From positions 1,371,627 through 1,435,626 of the forward strand of contig UYJD01000003.1 in NCBI GenBank assembly GCA_900618795.1: a stretch of DNA of 64,000 nt, read 5' to 3'. Source of the DNA: Cyanodermella asteris (taxonomy: Eukaryota; Ascomycota; Lecanoromycetes; Ostropales; Stictidaceae). Under the pieces are notes generated by a model, which saw only the letters and a list, made by a program, of their open reading frames with translations, was not told the DNA's origin and did no database searches. Each line of letters opens with the position of its first letter. Positions within the stretch are counted from its first letter, which is position 1. The translations under genes and the position numbers were made by a program. Below, piece after piece: positions 35,945 to 46,516 of the stretch.

Positions 35945-38585
35945 CTAGCGCGGTGCGTCCAAAATCACTATGCGCCGTCCCTGCTGATCATAAACCTCGG
36001 GCATCCCGCCGTGCCTGTCTCGTATCCTCATATCCTGCATCTTCGTGCGCGATTGTTCAACTCCATATCTATGCGAATCGCTGAGGGAGTGTGCGTGTCG
36101 TGTCAGATGTCCTTCCGCCGGACGGGGCTCGTAGTGCATCCTGCTTTCGACTCTGGGCATGTGTTAGCGGCGAACTCAGTCAGATTGATTCAGGCGAGAC
36201 GTACCTTGGAAATTCCTGCCGTTGGAAGCCTCCCTCACGTGGGGAGATCGGCCCGGCCATTGCTCTTGATTGCGCCGGATTACGAGGCTCGTACACTACC
36301 AACGGAGGCCGGTGAGCAGGCGGATAGTCGTTTCGTTGATAGGCTCGCTCATCAGCACCGAGAGGGTTTGGCTGGTCACGAAGGTCATGAGGAGCTTGTC
36401 CTGAGGCTCCGTTCACAGGCCTGGTCCCGTATGCCTCTGAGTGACGGCCTGGTGCAGCTTGAGGTCCGGATGCATGGTGAATGGGGACATAGCGGACGTG
36501 AGGTGGTGAAATATCTCTGCGCTGGGGCTCTGTTCGCACGACCTGTGCAGTTGTTCCAGGTCTCACTTGATCCGAGAGCCTGCGAGCTGGGTACATGTAA
36601 TGGTGTCGCTCGTCGCTGATCTGGCCCGAGGACGAGGCTACCATAGGGCGGGCAAGCGGAGCACCGGAATCACGATACACCATGTCAGGGGCACGTCCTG
36701 CTTCTGCCAAGGTTACGACCTGTGGGTGCGACGTGGCATGCGATTCCCCGTAGCCACGAACTCGCTGCGCCTTTACTGGCGAGAGATCATGTGCTTCAGG
36801 TCGGCTGCGTTTGCCTAGAATGCTGTCGTGCTGATGTACCGGCCTCTCTTGATATCGATGATCGTTGATCGGTTGAGCATGAATTCTCTCCGTCCGTTCT
36901 CCACCGTTCCGATGCGGTGGTGTCGAGTCAAGCTCGATTATGTCTCGTCTATCCGGCGCCTCAATTGAGCTGTGGATAACTTCGCCTTGCCTCGGAGGAG
37001 TCATCACGCGCTGAGTCACCGGGCGATAATCCTGGTCAGTAGCAGTTGGATAAGGAGCAGAAGGAACAAAGCGTCTTGGATCCGCTTTGGCAGTCTGGCC
37101 ATTGGCGTATCCATTGTGGTCAATGCGAGGCTGGATGTCACTAGCATGGCCATAAGCCGGTCTTACCAGAACAAGCTCGCGGTCACGTCCGATGGGCTCT
37201 TGAATGAGAAGGCGTTGACGTTCGGGTTCTTGCCGGCGAGCTTGATCGGCGGAATGAACGGGAATGAGCACTCTCCTCTCACCGGGGGCAAAATCTGAAA
37301 CATACTCGACTGCTGGTGGGTACATCCTTGTGTTATCATGCTGCCTCACTTGTTCTCGGGCTTCTCTCCATCGCTGTCTTAGGATTGCATCTTCGCGAGC
37401 GACCCGATCTCGATCCGCCTGCTGGTTGGGTATGGGTGGTGGTGGTCTTCGGCCATAGGCATATTGGAGGTAATCTCTGTCCATGGGGGCGACCATGCGG
37501 GTACTCGTGTCAATCTGGTCCGCTGGCACTTGCTCGGAAGAGAATTCTAAATCATCGTCGGCCGAGCTCGGGCTCTGAGGGTCCTCATCGTCGTCGTTGA
37601 TCACGATGACTTCTCGCAGAATATCCTCGACAGCTCCATCGTCGTCCTTGTCATCTTCGCCCCGCCACTCAATCATCTTGGTGAGTGTATTCTTCTCGAC
37701 TATGGACCTGGCAGTCTGGTAAGGAACTTGTTTAAGGAGTTTATCGTAGTCCGTGTAGCTGTGACGAATGTGAGCCATAACAGCAAGATGGACTCGCCTA
37801 TCCAAGCTGACTTCTGCGGATGAACCGATGCGATCCTTGTTGATGGTGAAAGCATGCTTGACAACAGCTTTTACGTCCTTTTCGGGCATACCAGGGAATA
37901 ACGTCTTCAACATGGTCCTGGATTCATCGTAGAGCTGCGCCTGTGCCTTCTTAAGCTGCTTTGGATCTGTAATCCCTTCGCCAACGCGGGTCCCCTTCTG
38001 GTCTTTCCGAGCGGCCTCAGTTCCAAAGGATTTTCTTGCTTTCTCGAACTGAACGCGAAGACGACCAGCGGCATCCATATCAAGGCCGAGCTGGGAGAGG
38101 GCCTTTGCGACTATATCACTTGGGAAATGATGTCCGATTCGGCCTACCTGTTGAGACAATTCGGTTGATCGTTGCCCACCCTTACTCGTCTGTCGCGCCG
38201 TTAGTGACTAACTTGTATTCAGGGCGTGCTTTCACTTACTGAAACGATGTGTATTGGAGCTCCTGCTTGCCGCGCTAAGTCTTTGCATTTGTCTGTAACT
38301 GCAGGCTCGCTCAGAGCAATGAAGGTGTAGCCCTTCGGAGGCTGGATCTTGAAGGAATTCTGCTCGAGGGGCCCAAAGGTCAGATGGGTTCTAGGAGACT
38401 GAATGAAAATACGTGGTACAATCAACAAAACAAAGTGCACAAACCTTTGATACCAAGCGTTTTTTAGGCTGGGTGACCTGTTCCATCATGACTGTATATT
38501 TTGGCTCCTCTTTATTCTGATCATTTCTCGAAGGCATTTGGCCGCCCACAGGCGCAGGCGGCAAATGCATCTGAACTCTCGACAT
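35945..38585 (-). CDS. DUF2293 domain protein
   Basis: Four exons, 38585-38445, 38398-38240, 38147-36205 and 36152-35945, give about 816 residues starting MSRVQMHLPPAPVGGQMPSR. Every junction keeps phase. The second exon carries QPPKGYTFIALSEPAVTDKC. The third opens with VGRIGHHFPSDIVAKALSQL. Further on, about 120-190, are LFPGMPEKDVKAVVKHAFTI, DRIGSSAEVSLDRRVHLAVM, AHIRHSYTDYDKLLKQ and MIEWRG, which together are the fungal DUF2293 pattern as I know it. The remaining 600 residues are low-complexity, rich in Arg, Pro, His, Tyr and Gln, and probably disordered. The function of DUF2293 proteins is not established. The last intron (GTACGT...CAG) is needed to join the final 69 residues. Confidence 0.78.
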
Positions 38586-39453
38586 ACTTGCGCCTTCTTT
38601 TACTTGCTTTTCAAAAACATGAAAGATTGACTCAGGAATATGCGGACTGTCACTATCAGAGTAAAGATCAAGAAAGAAGCGTCAAAGACGATCTTTTGGG
38701 TCTTGGTGGCAGAAATTGTCCCGAGCACAAGCGCTACGATCTTGGCGGGAAGGTAGTCGTTCGGTCGCAAAATTGAGCGCCACCAAGAAGGGCAGGAAGG
38801 CCAAAAACCAAACCAGGAAGCCAAATTGCTGGCACGGCCGCGATGGCCCGAGAACAGAAGGCGAAATGCCACTGGCGTAACTCCTAAAGAAGAACCAGGA
38901 CGGAAAATGTCACTGCGTGGAAAGCACTGTGCGACTGAAGCGGCTGGAAGCTGTTCAAAATAGGAACAAGCTGGTTGCTTTGCTGCTCTCTTCTGAATGG
39001 TTGCAGGGTCTACGATGTTCTCTTTGGAAGCAGAAGCATGCAAAGGAGAATCGGAATCCTGAGAACGAATGTGCGAACGCGAGTGGGTGGAGTGTGTAAG
39101 AATGTGGAAGGAGAAAGGGCGTGAGGAACGCAAACTTGACTTGCTGACGGCGAAGGCAAGCACGTGACCGCGAGCACCACGCGCCACCATTTAGAATCCG
39201 CCCGACACTGGCGCACAAGGCAACCAACAGTCGCCGCGTCACCAACACCACTGTGGGCCTGACCCAAAGCTCAGACAGCAAGTCACGGCTTCGCGTTCAT
39301 GAAAACAAAGGGGCAAAATTCACTCACGTGATGAGCTCTTCATTATAGTTATGTCGAGTACTGGATGTCCATGCACTGGAAAGACGTGCTGCAGTCATTT
39401 TTGAACTCAAGCGACCGATCGTGTTCAGTCATCGCTGTACTTAGGCCTCGAAG
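38586..39453. other. Divergent promoter region
   Basis: 0.87 kb between the DUF2293 gene (minus) and the NSRP1-like gene (plus). A minus-strand frame of 196 codons is open here, but it is made of promoter-like sequence with skewed composition and no family match, so it is not called. Confidence 0.5.
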
Positions 39454-40638
39454 ATGCCCGAGCTAAAATATGGGTTGAACTTGGCTAAAAAGTCTAGCTT
39501 GCCAACCGGAAACGGTAAACCCCGTCCTGCCAGAAATATCTTTGATGATGAAGAATCATCGGATGGTGACGATGCGCTGGAGCAGGCTCAGCCAGAAGAA
39601 ATCAGCAGCCTAGGTGGGTTGAACATCGATCGGCGCGAGCCAAAGCCGAGCAAGTCTGTTTTCCCTACACGTACCCAATCTCATCCCCAGGAGCCCCCGA
39701 AACGGAAACCGACGCACCCCTCTCATTATGGAGATTTATCCGCCAGACAGACCTCGCTTAAACATGCGAAAGAAGCACAAGAAATCGACTCCACCGTATA
39801 CGACTACGATTCCGTGTACGACTCCATACACGCGAAACCGGAGAAAACAAAAGCAAGCGGGGAAACAGGTCCCAAGTACATGACCTCCCTCCTAGCTGCA
39901 GCAGAAGTACGAAAACGGGATCAGCTTCGTGCAAAAGAGAAACAGTTGCAGCGCGAGCGCGAGGAAGAAGGCGAAGAGTTCGCTGACAAAGACAGCTTCG
40001 TGACAGGCGCGTACAAAGCTCAACAAGAAGAGCTCCGCCGGCTGGACGAGGAGGAAAAGCTCCGTGACGCTGCCGAGATGGAGAAGCGACGGAAGCAAGG
40101 CGCTGGGATGACCGGCTTGTACAAAGACCTGCTAAGCCGCGAGGATGAGCGACACGAAAGGGCAATGAAGGCGGCGGAGACTATTGCTCAGAACGGTCCA
40201 GCTGAGGCGAAGCCCGAGGAAGACGATGGACGGAAAGACGAGATCAGAGCTGCGAAGGAAAAGGGCGCGACCCTCAATGAGGACGGTCAAATTGTTGATA
40301 AACGGCAATTACTGACTGCGGGCCTCAATGTTTCTCGCAAGCCGAAAACGAAGGATGTGCCTGACACACGTGCGCGCGACGGCAGTCGAGGGACCAACGA
40401 TAGACACGTTGGGTCGTCAGGGGATCCCAAGCGTGATATGCGGGAGAGGCAGTCTCGCATGCTTGAGCAGCAACTCGCCGAGTCAGCTAAACGCGCTGCG
40501 GATGACGAGGTTACGAACCAGGAAGCTTTGGAGAGAGCTAACAAGCGACGCACTACTGAAAAGGATGCAAGCTCGGCGAAAGAGCGTTATCTGGCGCGAA
40601 AACGAGCCGCTGAGGCTGCGAAGGGTTCTGGCGGCTAG
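39454..40638 (+). CDS. NSRP1-like nuclear speckle splicing regulatory protein (DUF2040)
   Basis: One exon of 394 codons from MPELKYGLNLAKKSSLPTGN. The N-terminal family features are KYGLNLAKK, RNIFDDEESSDGDD and the central block EIDSTVYDYDSVYDSIHAKP, then PKYMTSLLAAAEVRKRDQLR, AKEKQLQREREEEGEEFADK and DSFVTGAYKAQQEELRRLDE. These form the conserved coiled-coil of NSRP1/CCDC55. The remainder is charged and Lys/Arg/Glu-rich (LYKDLLSREDERHERAM). Animal NSRP1 localises to nuclear speckles and modulates alternative splicing; a splicing role here is by family only. The ATG at 39454 matches the family start. Confidence 0.9.
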   Translation: MPELKYGLNLAKKSSLPTGNGKPRPARNIFDDEESSDGDDALEQAQPEEISSLGGLNIDRREPKPSKSVFPTRTQSHPQEPPKRKPTHPSHYGDLSARQTSLKHAKEAQEIDSTVYDYDSVYDSIHAKPEKTKASGETGPKYMTSLLAAAEVRKRDQLRAKEKQLQREREEEGEEFADKDSFVTGAYKAQQEELRRLDEEEKLRDAAEMEKRRKQGAGMTGLYKDLLSREDERHERAMKAAETIAQNGPAEAKPEEDDGRKDEIRAAKEKGATLNEDGQIVDKRQLLTAGLNVSRKPKTKDVPDTRARDGSRGTNDRHVGSSGDPKRDMRERQSRMLEQQLAESAKRAADDEVTNQEALERANKRRTTEKDASSAKERYLARKRAAEAAKGSGG

Positions 40639-40962
40639 ACAGTGATATAAATAAAAGAGCATACGATCCTTTGAGCCGGCGCTTCTGTGTGTACGCGTAG
40701 ACATTTGGTGTAGTATTGCGGATTATTGTGGATCCGGGTATGAAGAATGGCCAGCAGCCTCCGCTGATGTCCACCGGAAAGGCTTCTTGAATTTGATAAT
40801 CGTACATTGGTCGTTCATTTGCAGTCATCTAGCGCTATATGCAATCTCGTCCTGGAGTCAGGACTGATTTCCCGTCGCTGTTCTTCCTGTTCACTCAAAT
40901 ACAATGCTGAAAGGACACTATTCTGCCGTTGATAATTCTTGCAATTGCGTCACTCGTGATGT
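40639..40962. other. Convergent intergenic region
   Basis: 324 bases between the stops of the NSRP1-like and membrane-protein genes. Nothing coding is seen. Confidence 0.5.
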
Positions 40963-41991
40963 TCACGATCGGTAGGTCTCATCCCCATCAGAGTCACTCA
41001 GACTGTCCCTTCGTCCTCTGCCCCCTCTTCTGAATCCAGAAGTGGGTCCAGCGGGCCCCTTGGTCAAGCCGGGAATTGTATGCTTATAGGCCTTGGTGTT
41101 TTGCTTCTGCGCCGAGCTAGCAGCGCTGGACGGAGCCCTCGCATCGTGAAAGTTGATCGGCTCTGAATAGCTCCCTTCGCTGGCCCTTGCGGCATAATAG
41201 CCCTGACTTCTCCTTTCGCGATTCGTCTTGTATTGCCGACCAGGCGAAGCGTTCTGGTGCAGTCTCTGGCTTTCATCGCTGACCACGGAAAACGCGGCCT
41301 CTGAGCCGTTATTGTATGAGAAATCGCGACGCGGCTTATTCGATCGTGGGGTCTGGTAGTGGGACATGGCTGGCTGTGAGGTCGATGGGTTGGTGCTGCC
41401 ATCGTAACTGGTACTCTCGGAGGCCTTATTGATACCACCGACTCGTGCCGGCTTCTCTTCACGATAAGCTCTGACGTCTGCGTCGTATTTGTTTCCTCGC
41501 TTATGGTGACGCTTTTCTTTCGGCTTTTGTGTTTCCTTGGCATTCTTCTTGCTGTTCTTCTTTTCAATCACTTCTCCCTTCTCCAGATCGGTGTATTGTG
41601 ATGTGGGAACGGTCGAATCGGTATAATCTGAGCCCATCACACTACCACCGCCAAGCTTGGTCGACTTGGTGGCATTCGAGAGTGTCTTGCCGTCGGGTCC
41701 CTTTCGCCGTAATACTGTGGATTTGTACTCTTCCCAATCGCCCTTCTTGAAGACGAAGCCCCCATTCTTGGCCCAGAAGAAGAACCAAATTGAAGCGAGG
41801 ACGAAGGCAACGCCAATCAGAGCGAACAGGACGAAGAAGCCAACGTTGTTGAAATCCACGGGGTTGGTAACGCCATGGCCGGGATCATAGACTGGCGACG
41901 TGCCGATGTCTCTGGACTTGAGCTTGTCCTCGAGCTGTCTGGGTGAGAGAGCGTCGGCCGATACGGCACGGAGTATGATGGAGGGAGCCAT
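40963..41991 (-). CDS. Unrecognised single-pass membrane protein of about 342 residues
   Basis: One exon starts at 41991 (MAPSIILRAVSADALSPRQL), in a strong TTCGCCATGGCT context and the first ATG of the frame. A short N-terminal part of about 45 residues is followed by one membrane helix (VGFFVLFALIGVAFVLASIW, FFFWAKNGG). The C-terminal side is long and basic: FKKGDWEEYKSTVLRRKGPD, the Lys-rich NSKKNAKETQKPKEKRHHKR, then a Ser/Tyr/Arg-rich tail ending SDSDGDETYRS. Positive residues after the helix suggest that the large tail faces the cytosol. No enzyme or domain motif is recognised. The composition and length resemble fungal single-TM proteins of unknown role. Confidence 0.75.
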   Translation of the reverse strand: MAPSIILRAVSADALSPRQLEDKLKSRDIGTSPVYDPGHGVTNPVDFNNVGFFVLFALIGVAFVLASIWFFFWAKNGGFVFKKGDWEEYKSTVLRRKGPDGKTLSNATKSTKLGGGSVMGSDYTDSTVPTSQYTDLEKGEVIEKKNSKKNAKETQKPKEKRHHKRGNKYDADVRAYREEKPARVGGINKASESTSYDGSTNPSTSQPAMSHYQTPRSNKPRRDFSYNNGSEAAFSVVSDESQRLHQNASPGRQYKTNRERRSQGYYAARASEGSYSEPINFHDARAPSSAASSAQKQNTKAYKHTIPGLTKGPAGPTSGFRRGGRGRRDSLSDSDGDETYRS

Positions 41992-43019
41992 GGCGAAAAG
42001 GTAGGTATCGATGGAGGTAGGCTCGCGGAAGTGATGAGAAGGTTCCGCTCTAGAGCCGGAGCTCGGGAGCAAGAGCTTTGGGGGACAGCCGTATAGTTGA
42101 TAGTTGAGCGGAGTACCGGATCAAGAATTGCGGAAGAATCTAGTACTTGTTGAGAAGTCGTTGACAATTCTGAGTAAGGCAAGTGGCGAGGATGGTAGAC
42201 TCAAATCGGGCTTCGCTGGGTTTGTTGTGTCGGTTGCCCCGGTGGCTGGGTGACCACCCGGAGTTGAACTCCTGCGGAGGCTGGGAGTGACGTCGCGAAA
42301 TCCTCCCGACGACGCGTCCGCCATCAACCACCTCTAAAACTATCTACTGCTAAGGCCCACTTCGATATTGCAGTGCAGGACCTCACCATAGACGCGCGTG
42401 GCGATACGAAACACTCGCCAGGGCGACTAATGATACTCGTTCGCACACTTCTGCCACAAATACTAATTCTGCTTTGAACATCGTGGACCACGGTAAGACC
42501 CCTCAATGTCGTCTCCTCCAACGGAGAGCTGTATTCAACCACGATACTCAGTGTTGAGCAAGCGCGGTGACGTTGTTGAAAGCACGAGAACGGAGGCCCT
42601 TGCACACATACTCAGGCTCCAGAAGTTCGCAGCATATCCTGAATCGAGGTCCACGATTTTGGGTCACGTTTCGGGTATGGCCTCACGACTTTGTCAAAAT
42701 CAGACGGATGAGAGCCCAAGGTATGAGCGGGTCAACCCTGGTAATGGGTGTAAGTACTACTTGCTTGATACTGCAGGTGCCGTGACCCACGAGATGCTCT
42801 CAACCGCCACAGGCTGTCATAGTATTCAATGCGGTCTCAATTACCCTTCGCTCTTGCCATGAGGACCAACTTCCAGGAGCCGGTGTCTCTCAACACCTTG
42901 CTTTTGGCTGCAGGCCAATTTCTTGATCTGCAGACTTTCGTCCTCTGTGTACTTCCACTCTCTTTCTTCTACCTACCTAGACATCGCATCACAACCCATG
43001 CCACCGTTTGACACTAACC
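41992..43019. other. Divergent intergenic region
   Basis: 1.03 kb between the membrane-protein gene (minus) and the MHYT gene (plus). Frames of up to 118 codons exist, but none is supported. A TGACGTCG motif lies near 42287. Confidence 0.45.
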
Positions 43020-45678
43020 ATGTCGGACCTGAGCAATGAAGGCACCCCGGCCTGGAGATTGTACGGCGACAACCCAACTCCACATCGTTACAGTGCCCTT
43101 TGGATCGTGTTTTCCTATTTTATTAGTCTTATTGGCACATTGACAACCGTGGAACTGCTACATCGGCAAACCAGCAGCCGAGGGCTGTACAATTGGTATC
43201 TTTTGACCGGTGCTTCGATTACAATGGGCGGCGTCGCTATCTGGTATGTGCCAAAGGAGACACTGTTCATCGAGCGTTATTACTAAATGAAGAAAAAGGT
43301 CAATGCATTTCATCAGCAACCAATCTATCACAATGGGAGACGGCTCCCCAGCGATGCAGTTGATATACGTATACTCGTACACGGTGGTTTCTTTCATTCT
43401 GCCGATCTTCGTCGTAGCGAGCGCTTTCCTCATCTTCACTATGCGCGACGAGTCATCATGGTGGAACATTTTGTTAGGTGGCGTTCTTGCTGGCGCCGCA
43501 ATTGTTGGGTAAGCGCGTTCTTAGTGTATGCAAAGATCTGACTGACTGCTCAAGGATGCATTATCTCGGTGAAAAGGGAATAAGCAATTACTACACCACC
43601 TTCACTAGGGAGACAGTCGCTGGTGCGATCACTATAGCAACCTTCGCGGTAACAACTTCGTTTGGTCTCTTCTTTCGACTCAAGTCCCACTGGACGAGCG
43701 CTGCTTGGAAAAGACTGATTTGTGCCTGCATGCTCGCTCTCTCGACGAGTTCCATGCACCGGGTTGCCGCGGTTGGTACCACCTATATACCTCGTTGCGA
43801 CTTATGGTCTGAACATGGAAGCGTCCCCTCAACCACCGCAGCCTGGATATGTGGGGTTCTGGTGAGTGTTTCATCGACCCTGTGAATTGCATTTGGGCTG
43901 ATGTCTGCTACTAGTCAATTGTTTGTTGCCTTGTTCTCGTCGCCTTCATGGTAGTCTGGCAAAACTATCTCTATCGGGCTCGCCAAAAGGCTCATGAAGT
44001 CACACTCGCAATTTGTGTTTGGGACCCCGAAGGAAAAGTAATGCTGAACGCAGCTGGACAATTACCTAGCACTCGTATCACACGAGCCTATTTCGACGAC
44101 GTCTGGGACGAGGAGTTTCAACCCGGTCATCCGGTGTTCTGCTGGATGTATCGCGTATCACGAAATTGGAAGGGCTGCATGGACCTGATTCCTCGAATGC
44201 GATCGCATGTCATGAACCTTAAGCAGGCAGGAACGCTGGAGGCAGAGGCTCGCAACGCTCAAAGCCACACTAAGATTTTCAAAGAGCAATTTTGTGTTGC
44301 AGCAGCAGACCTCGCTTCGCGGCTGGATCAGCCCATGGAAACGATTGGAATTCTGTATGATCGTGTGATCACGACCGGAACCTTGAAGCGAAGTCTCACT
44401 CAGGTCTCAGCTTCAAAGGTCCCGAAGCCTCCAGCAGGCAGCGTGCGCGATGAGGAGACAATCACCTCACGAGCTGCAGGCAAAGGCCAGGTGTTGTTCT
44501 TGGTCAAGCATGCAACGCGAAAAGAATGTGGAGATCTGCAGGCTTCTAGGTATGCCTTTGCACCGCTCGACAACGTCATCGAGGGTCTGGCCCGACATTG
44601 TCAGATGAAGGCTGACGAGCTCAGGCCTCATCTTCAGAGCATGGCAAAATATAAGCCCTCCTTTCAGTCCCTTGAACCTGGAGTCCATCTCTCCGTCTTT
44701 TGTGCGAAACCAAACATGTACCAGAGCTTTGATGTTCTTGTCGAGAAACGCGCTGACAATCTGTTACCAGCTATTCGACTACGCTCGACCAAGCGGCTCG
44801 AACGTTGGCAGCACGATATCCTCTCAGAATTCTCGGACTACGAAGGGAAAGAGATGATCAGAAGATTGCCGGAACTGGCGGCAGATATGAAAAGGAGCGT
44901 TCGTGACCGTCAGTTCTTTGAGGAACTGTACATTGGCATCGAGTCCCTGTCGAACCGGATCGGTCCTGAGCTTTTCGCCGAAGCTGTCTTCACAATAACT
45001 CCTTTCGAGGGCCCCTGCGCCGCAGTTGTGGACAGCGGAGGCACAATTTTACAATCAACGTTTTTCGCCTTCCGGCTGATCACAAATTTACATGCCAAGC
45101 AGCCTCCTGGTGCGGCCGATGAGTACAGCCCGTTCCGCCTATTTGTGTCACAGCAGCGGTGCTATGCCAACAGTCCTGATCATGCGACATTTGCCCACTT
45201 ATTGCATCAAGAGTTCTCCGGATCTGATGGCCTGCGGGGATCAGGCACTTATTCCGTGCGAGCTTATACGTCAAATATCCAAAAATTGAAGCAGGTCATC
45301 AAAAACATTCCCTGCATTGGACGAAGACGTCTCAGTAACAACGACCCGTACCCGATGATCGCATATCCTTCAGCAGATGTCTCATGCCGTGACGACATCA
45401 CTGAAAAAGGCCTGGTGCGGAAATCTGCTCCGAGCCTCCTAGGTGGCATATTGATCTCGAACCAGGTCAGCGTCAGCATCTCGGAGCGAAACAGCGCTAG
45501 CTCCTTGGTTGAGAGCAGAGACATGGCATTGATGCCTCCGACGAGTGCGGTGGAGGTTACTCCTGTCACCAAAGAGATGGATACCTTTGCTGATGAGTTG
45601 CTTGTTCACGCACTGAAGGACCATGTAACGCGTCAGAGGTCGCGTCAGAACAGGATTGCTGCCACGTATTTGCAATAA
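43020..45678 (+). CDS. MHYT-domain membrane signalling protein
   Basis: Four exons, 43020-43243, 43299-43508, 43555-43861 and 43915-45678, give about 834 residues from MSDLSNEGTPAWRLYGDNPT. All junctions keep phase; the first intron has a TACTAA branch site 10 bases before its AAG acceptor. The first 250 residues are membrane helices in the MHYT arrangement: GASITMGGVAIWSMHFISNQ, then GGVLAGAAIVGMHYLGEKGI, then ALSTSSMHRVAAVGTTY. The three motifs here read MHFI, MHYL and MHRV. In bacteria the MHYT domain is proposed to bind a metal and sense a gas; fungal relatives carry a large cytosolic C-terminal domain of unknown function, as here (about 280-834, for example VTLAICVWDPEGKVMLNAAG and LPSTRIT). 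Sensing is inferred from family. Confidence 0.88.
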
Positions 45679-46516
45679 GAGCGTCATTGAGTTCATCAAG
45701 AACTGTCGATGTCGAGCTTTCACCTTGCACCGCAGGGTCAAACTGCCGAATTATGGGCGGGACCATTACAAAGACTTGGTCTGCCCCCAGTGTGTCCTGG
45801 AGCGAAGATCAGATCTTATCAAAGCAAAGACAGAAACAGTCTTCGAGCCGGGACCCAAGTGTCAGAACCAAGGCCGAGCACCAGAAGAAGACTTTCACGA
45901 ACACAGATTGGAAAATACTATCAAATTCGTTCTGTTGTCTGCGGTATGCACATGTTATAAGACACGATAGCGTACAGAGACACTTCGACGAACTCCCGGT
46001 GTGTGAAATCAACCTGTAATTCTACGTATCGCCAAGCCTCGAACTTTGAGTTCTCTACCTAGGTCGTCGTCATCCTTCTCAGTCAGTCAGTCAGTCACCT
46101 CTCAAGTGGACACAGAGGTGTTTCAGGAAAATGAGGATAACCTGAACGGCTCAACAGGACATGCGGCTGATCCTTGGTGCGCGCCCGCTCGCCTCTTTCC
46201 CAAAAGGTTGGCTCAAATTCAAGCGCAGGTTGGCAAGAACCCCTACTTAATAAGTGTCGAAGACCAAGTGCGAGCCACACTAGCCTAATGTCCTTGCAGC
46301 AAGGTGCATGCATGTGAAGTCGACGTCGTAACTTCCTCATTGCCAGTCAGGCCTGCCTCGAAAGAGGGCTATAAGATCATGTACACCTTCTGCTCCGCCC
46401 GCTTTTCTTTCGAGATTCGTTTTTCTATTCCCCTCCGCACCTTGGCCTAGCATTCCTCATACGCATTCCTCCGACTACAACGCAATGCAGTGAAGTCTTT
46501 TTGAAACAAGATTACC
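45679..46516. other. Intergenic region
   Basis: 0.84 kb between two plus-strand genes, with a short TCAG tetranucleotide run. Frames of up to 110 codons are present, but none is supported. Confidence 0.45.
46079..46097. repeat. TCAG tetranucleotide microsatellite
   Basis: Four to five TCAG units in noncoding sequence upstream of the gene at 46517. Confidence 0.8.

Noticed and set aside
38600-39190. A 196-codon minus-strand frame between two divergent genes
   Set aside because: It lies in the shared promoter, has skewed composition and matches nothing; most likely it is 5' leader sequence.
42225-42275. tRNA T-arm-like sequence (GGAGTTCAACTCC on the minus strand)
   Set aside because: No acceptor stem, D-arm or anticodon arm can be placed around it.
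42506-42862. A 118-codon plus-strand frame upstream of the MHYT gene
   Set aside because: No family features, and it does not splice in phase to the MHYT start.
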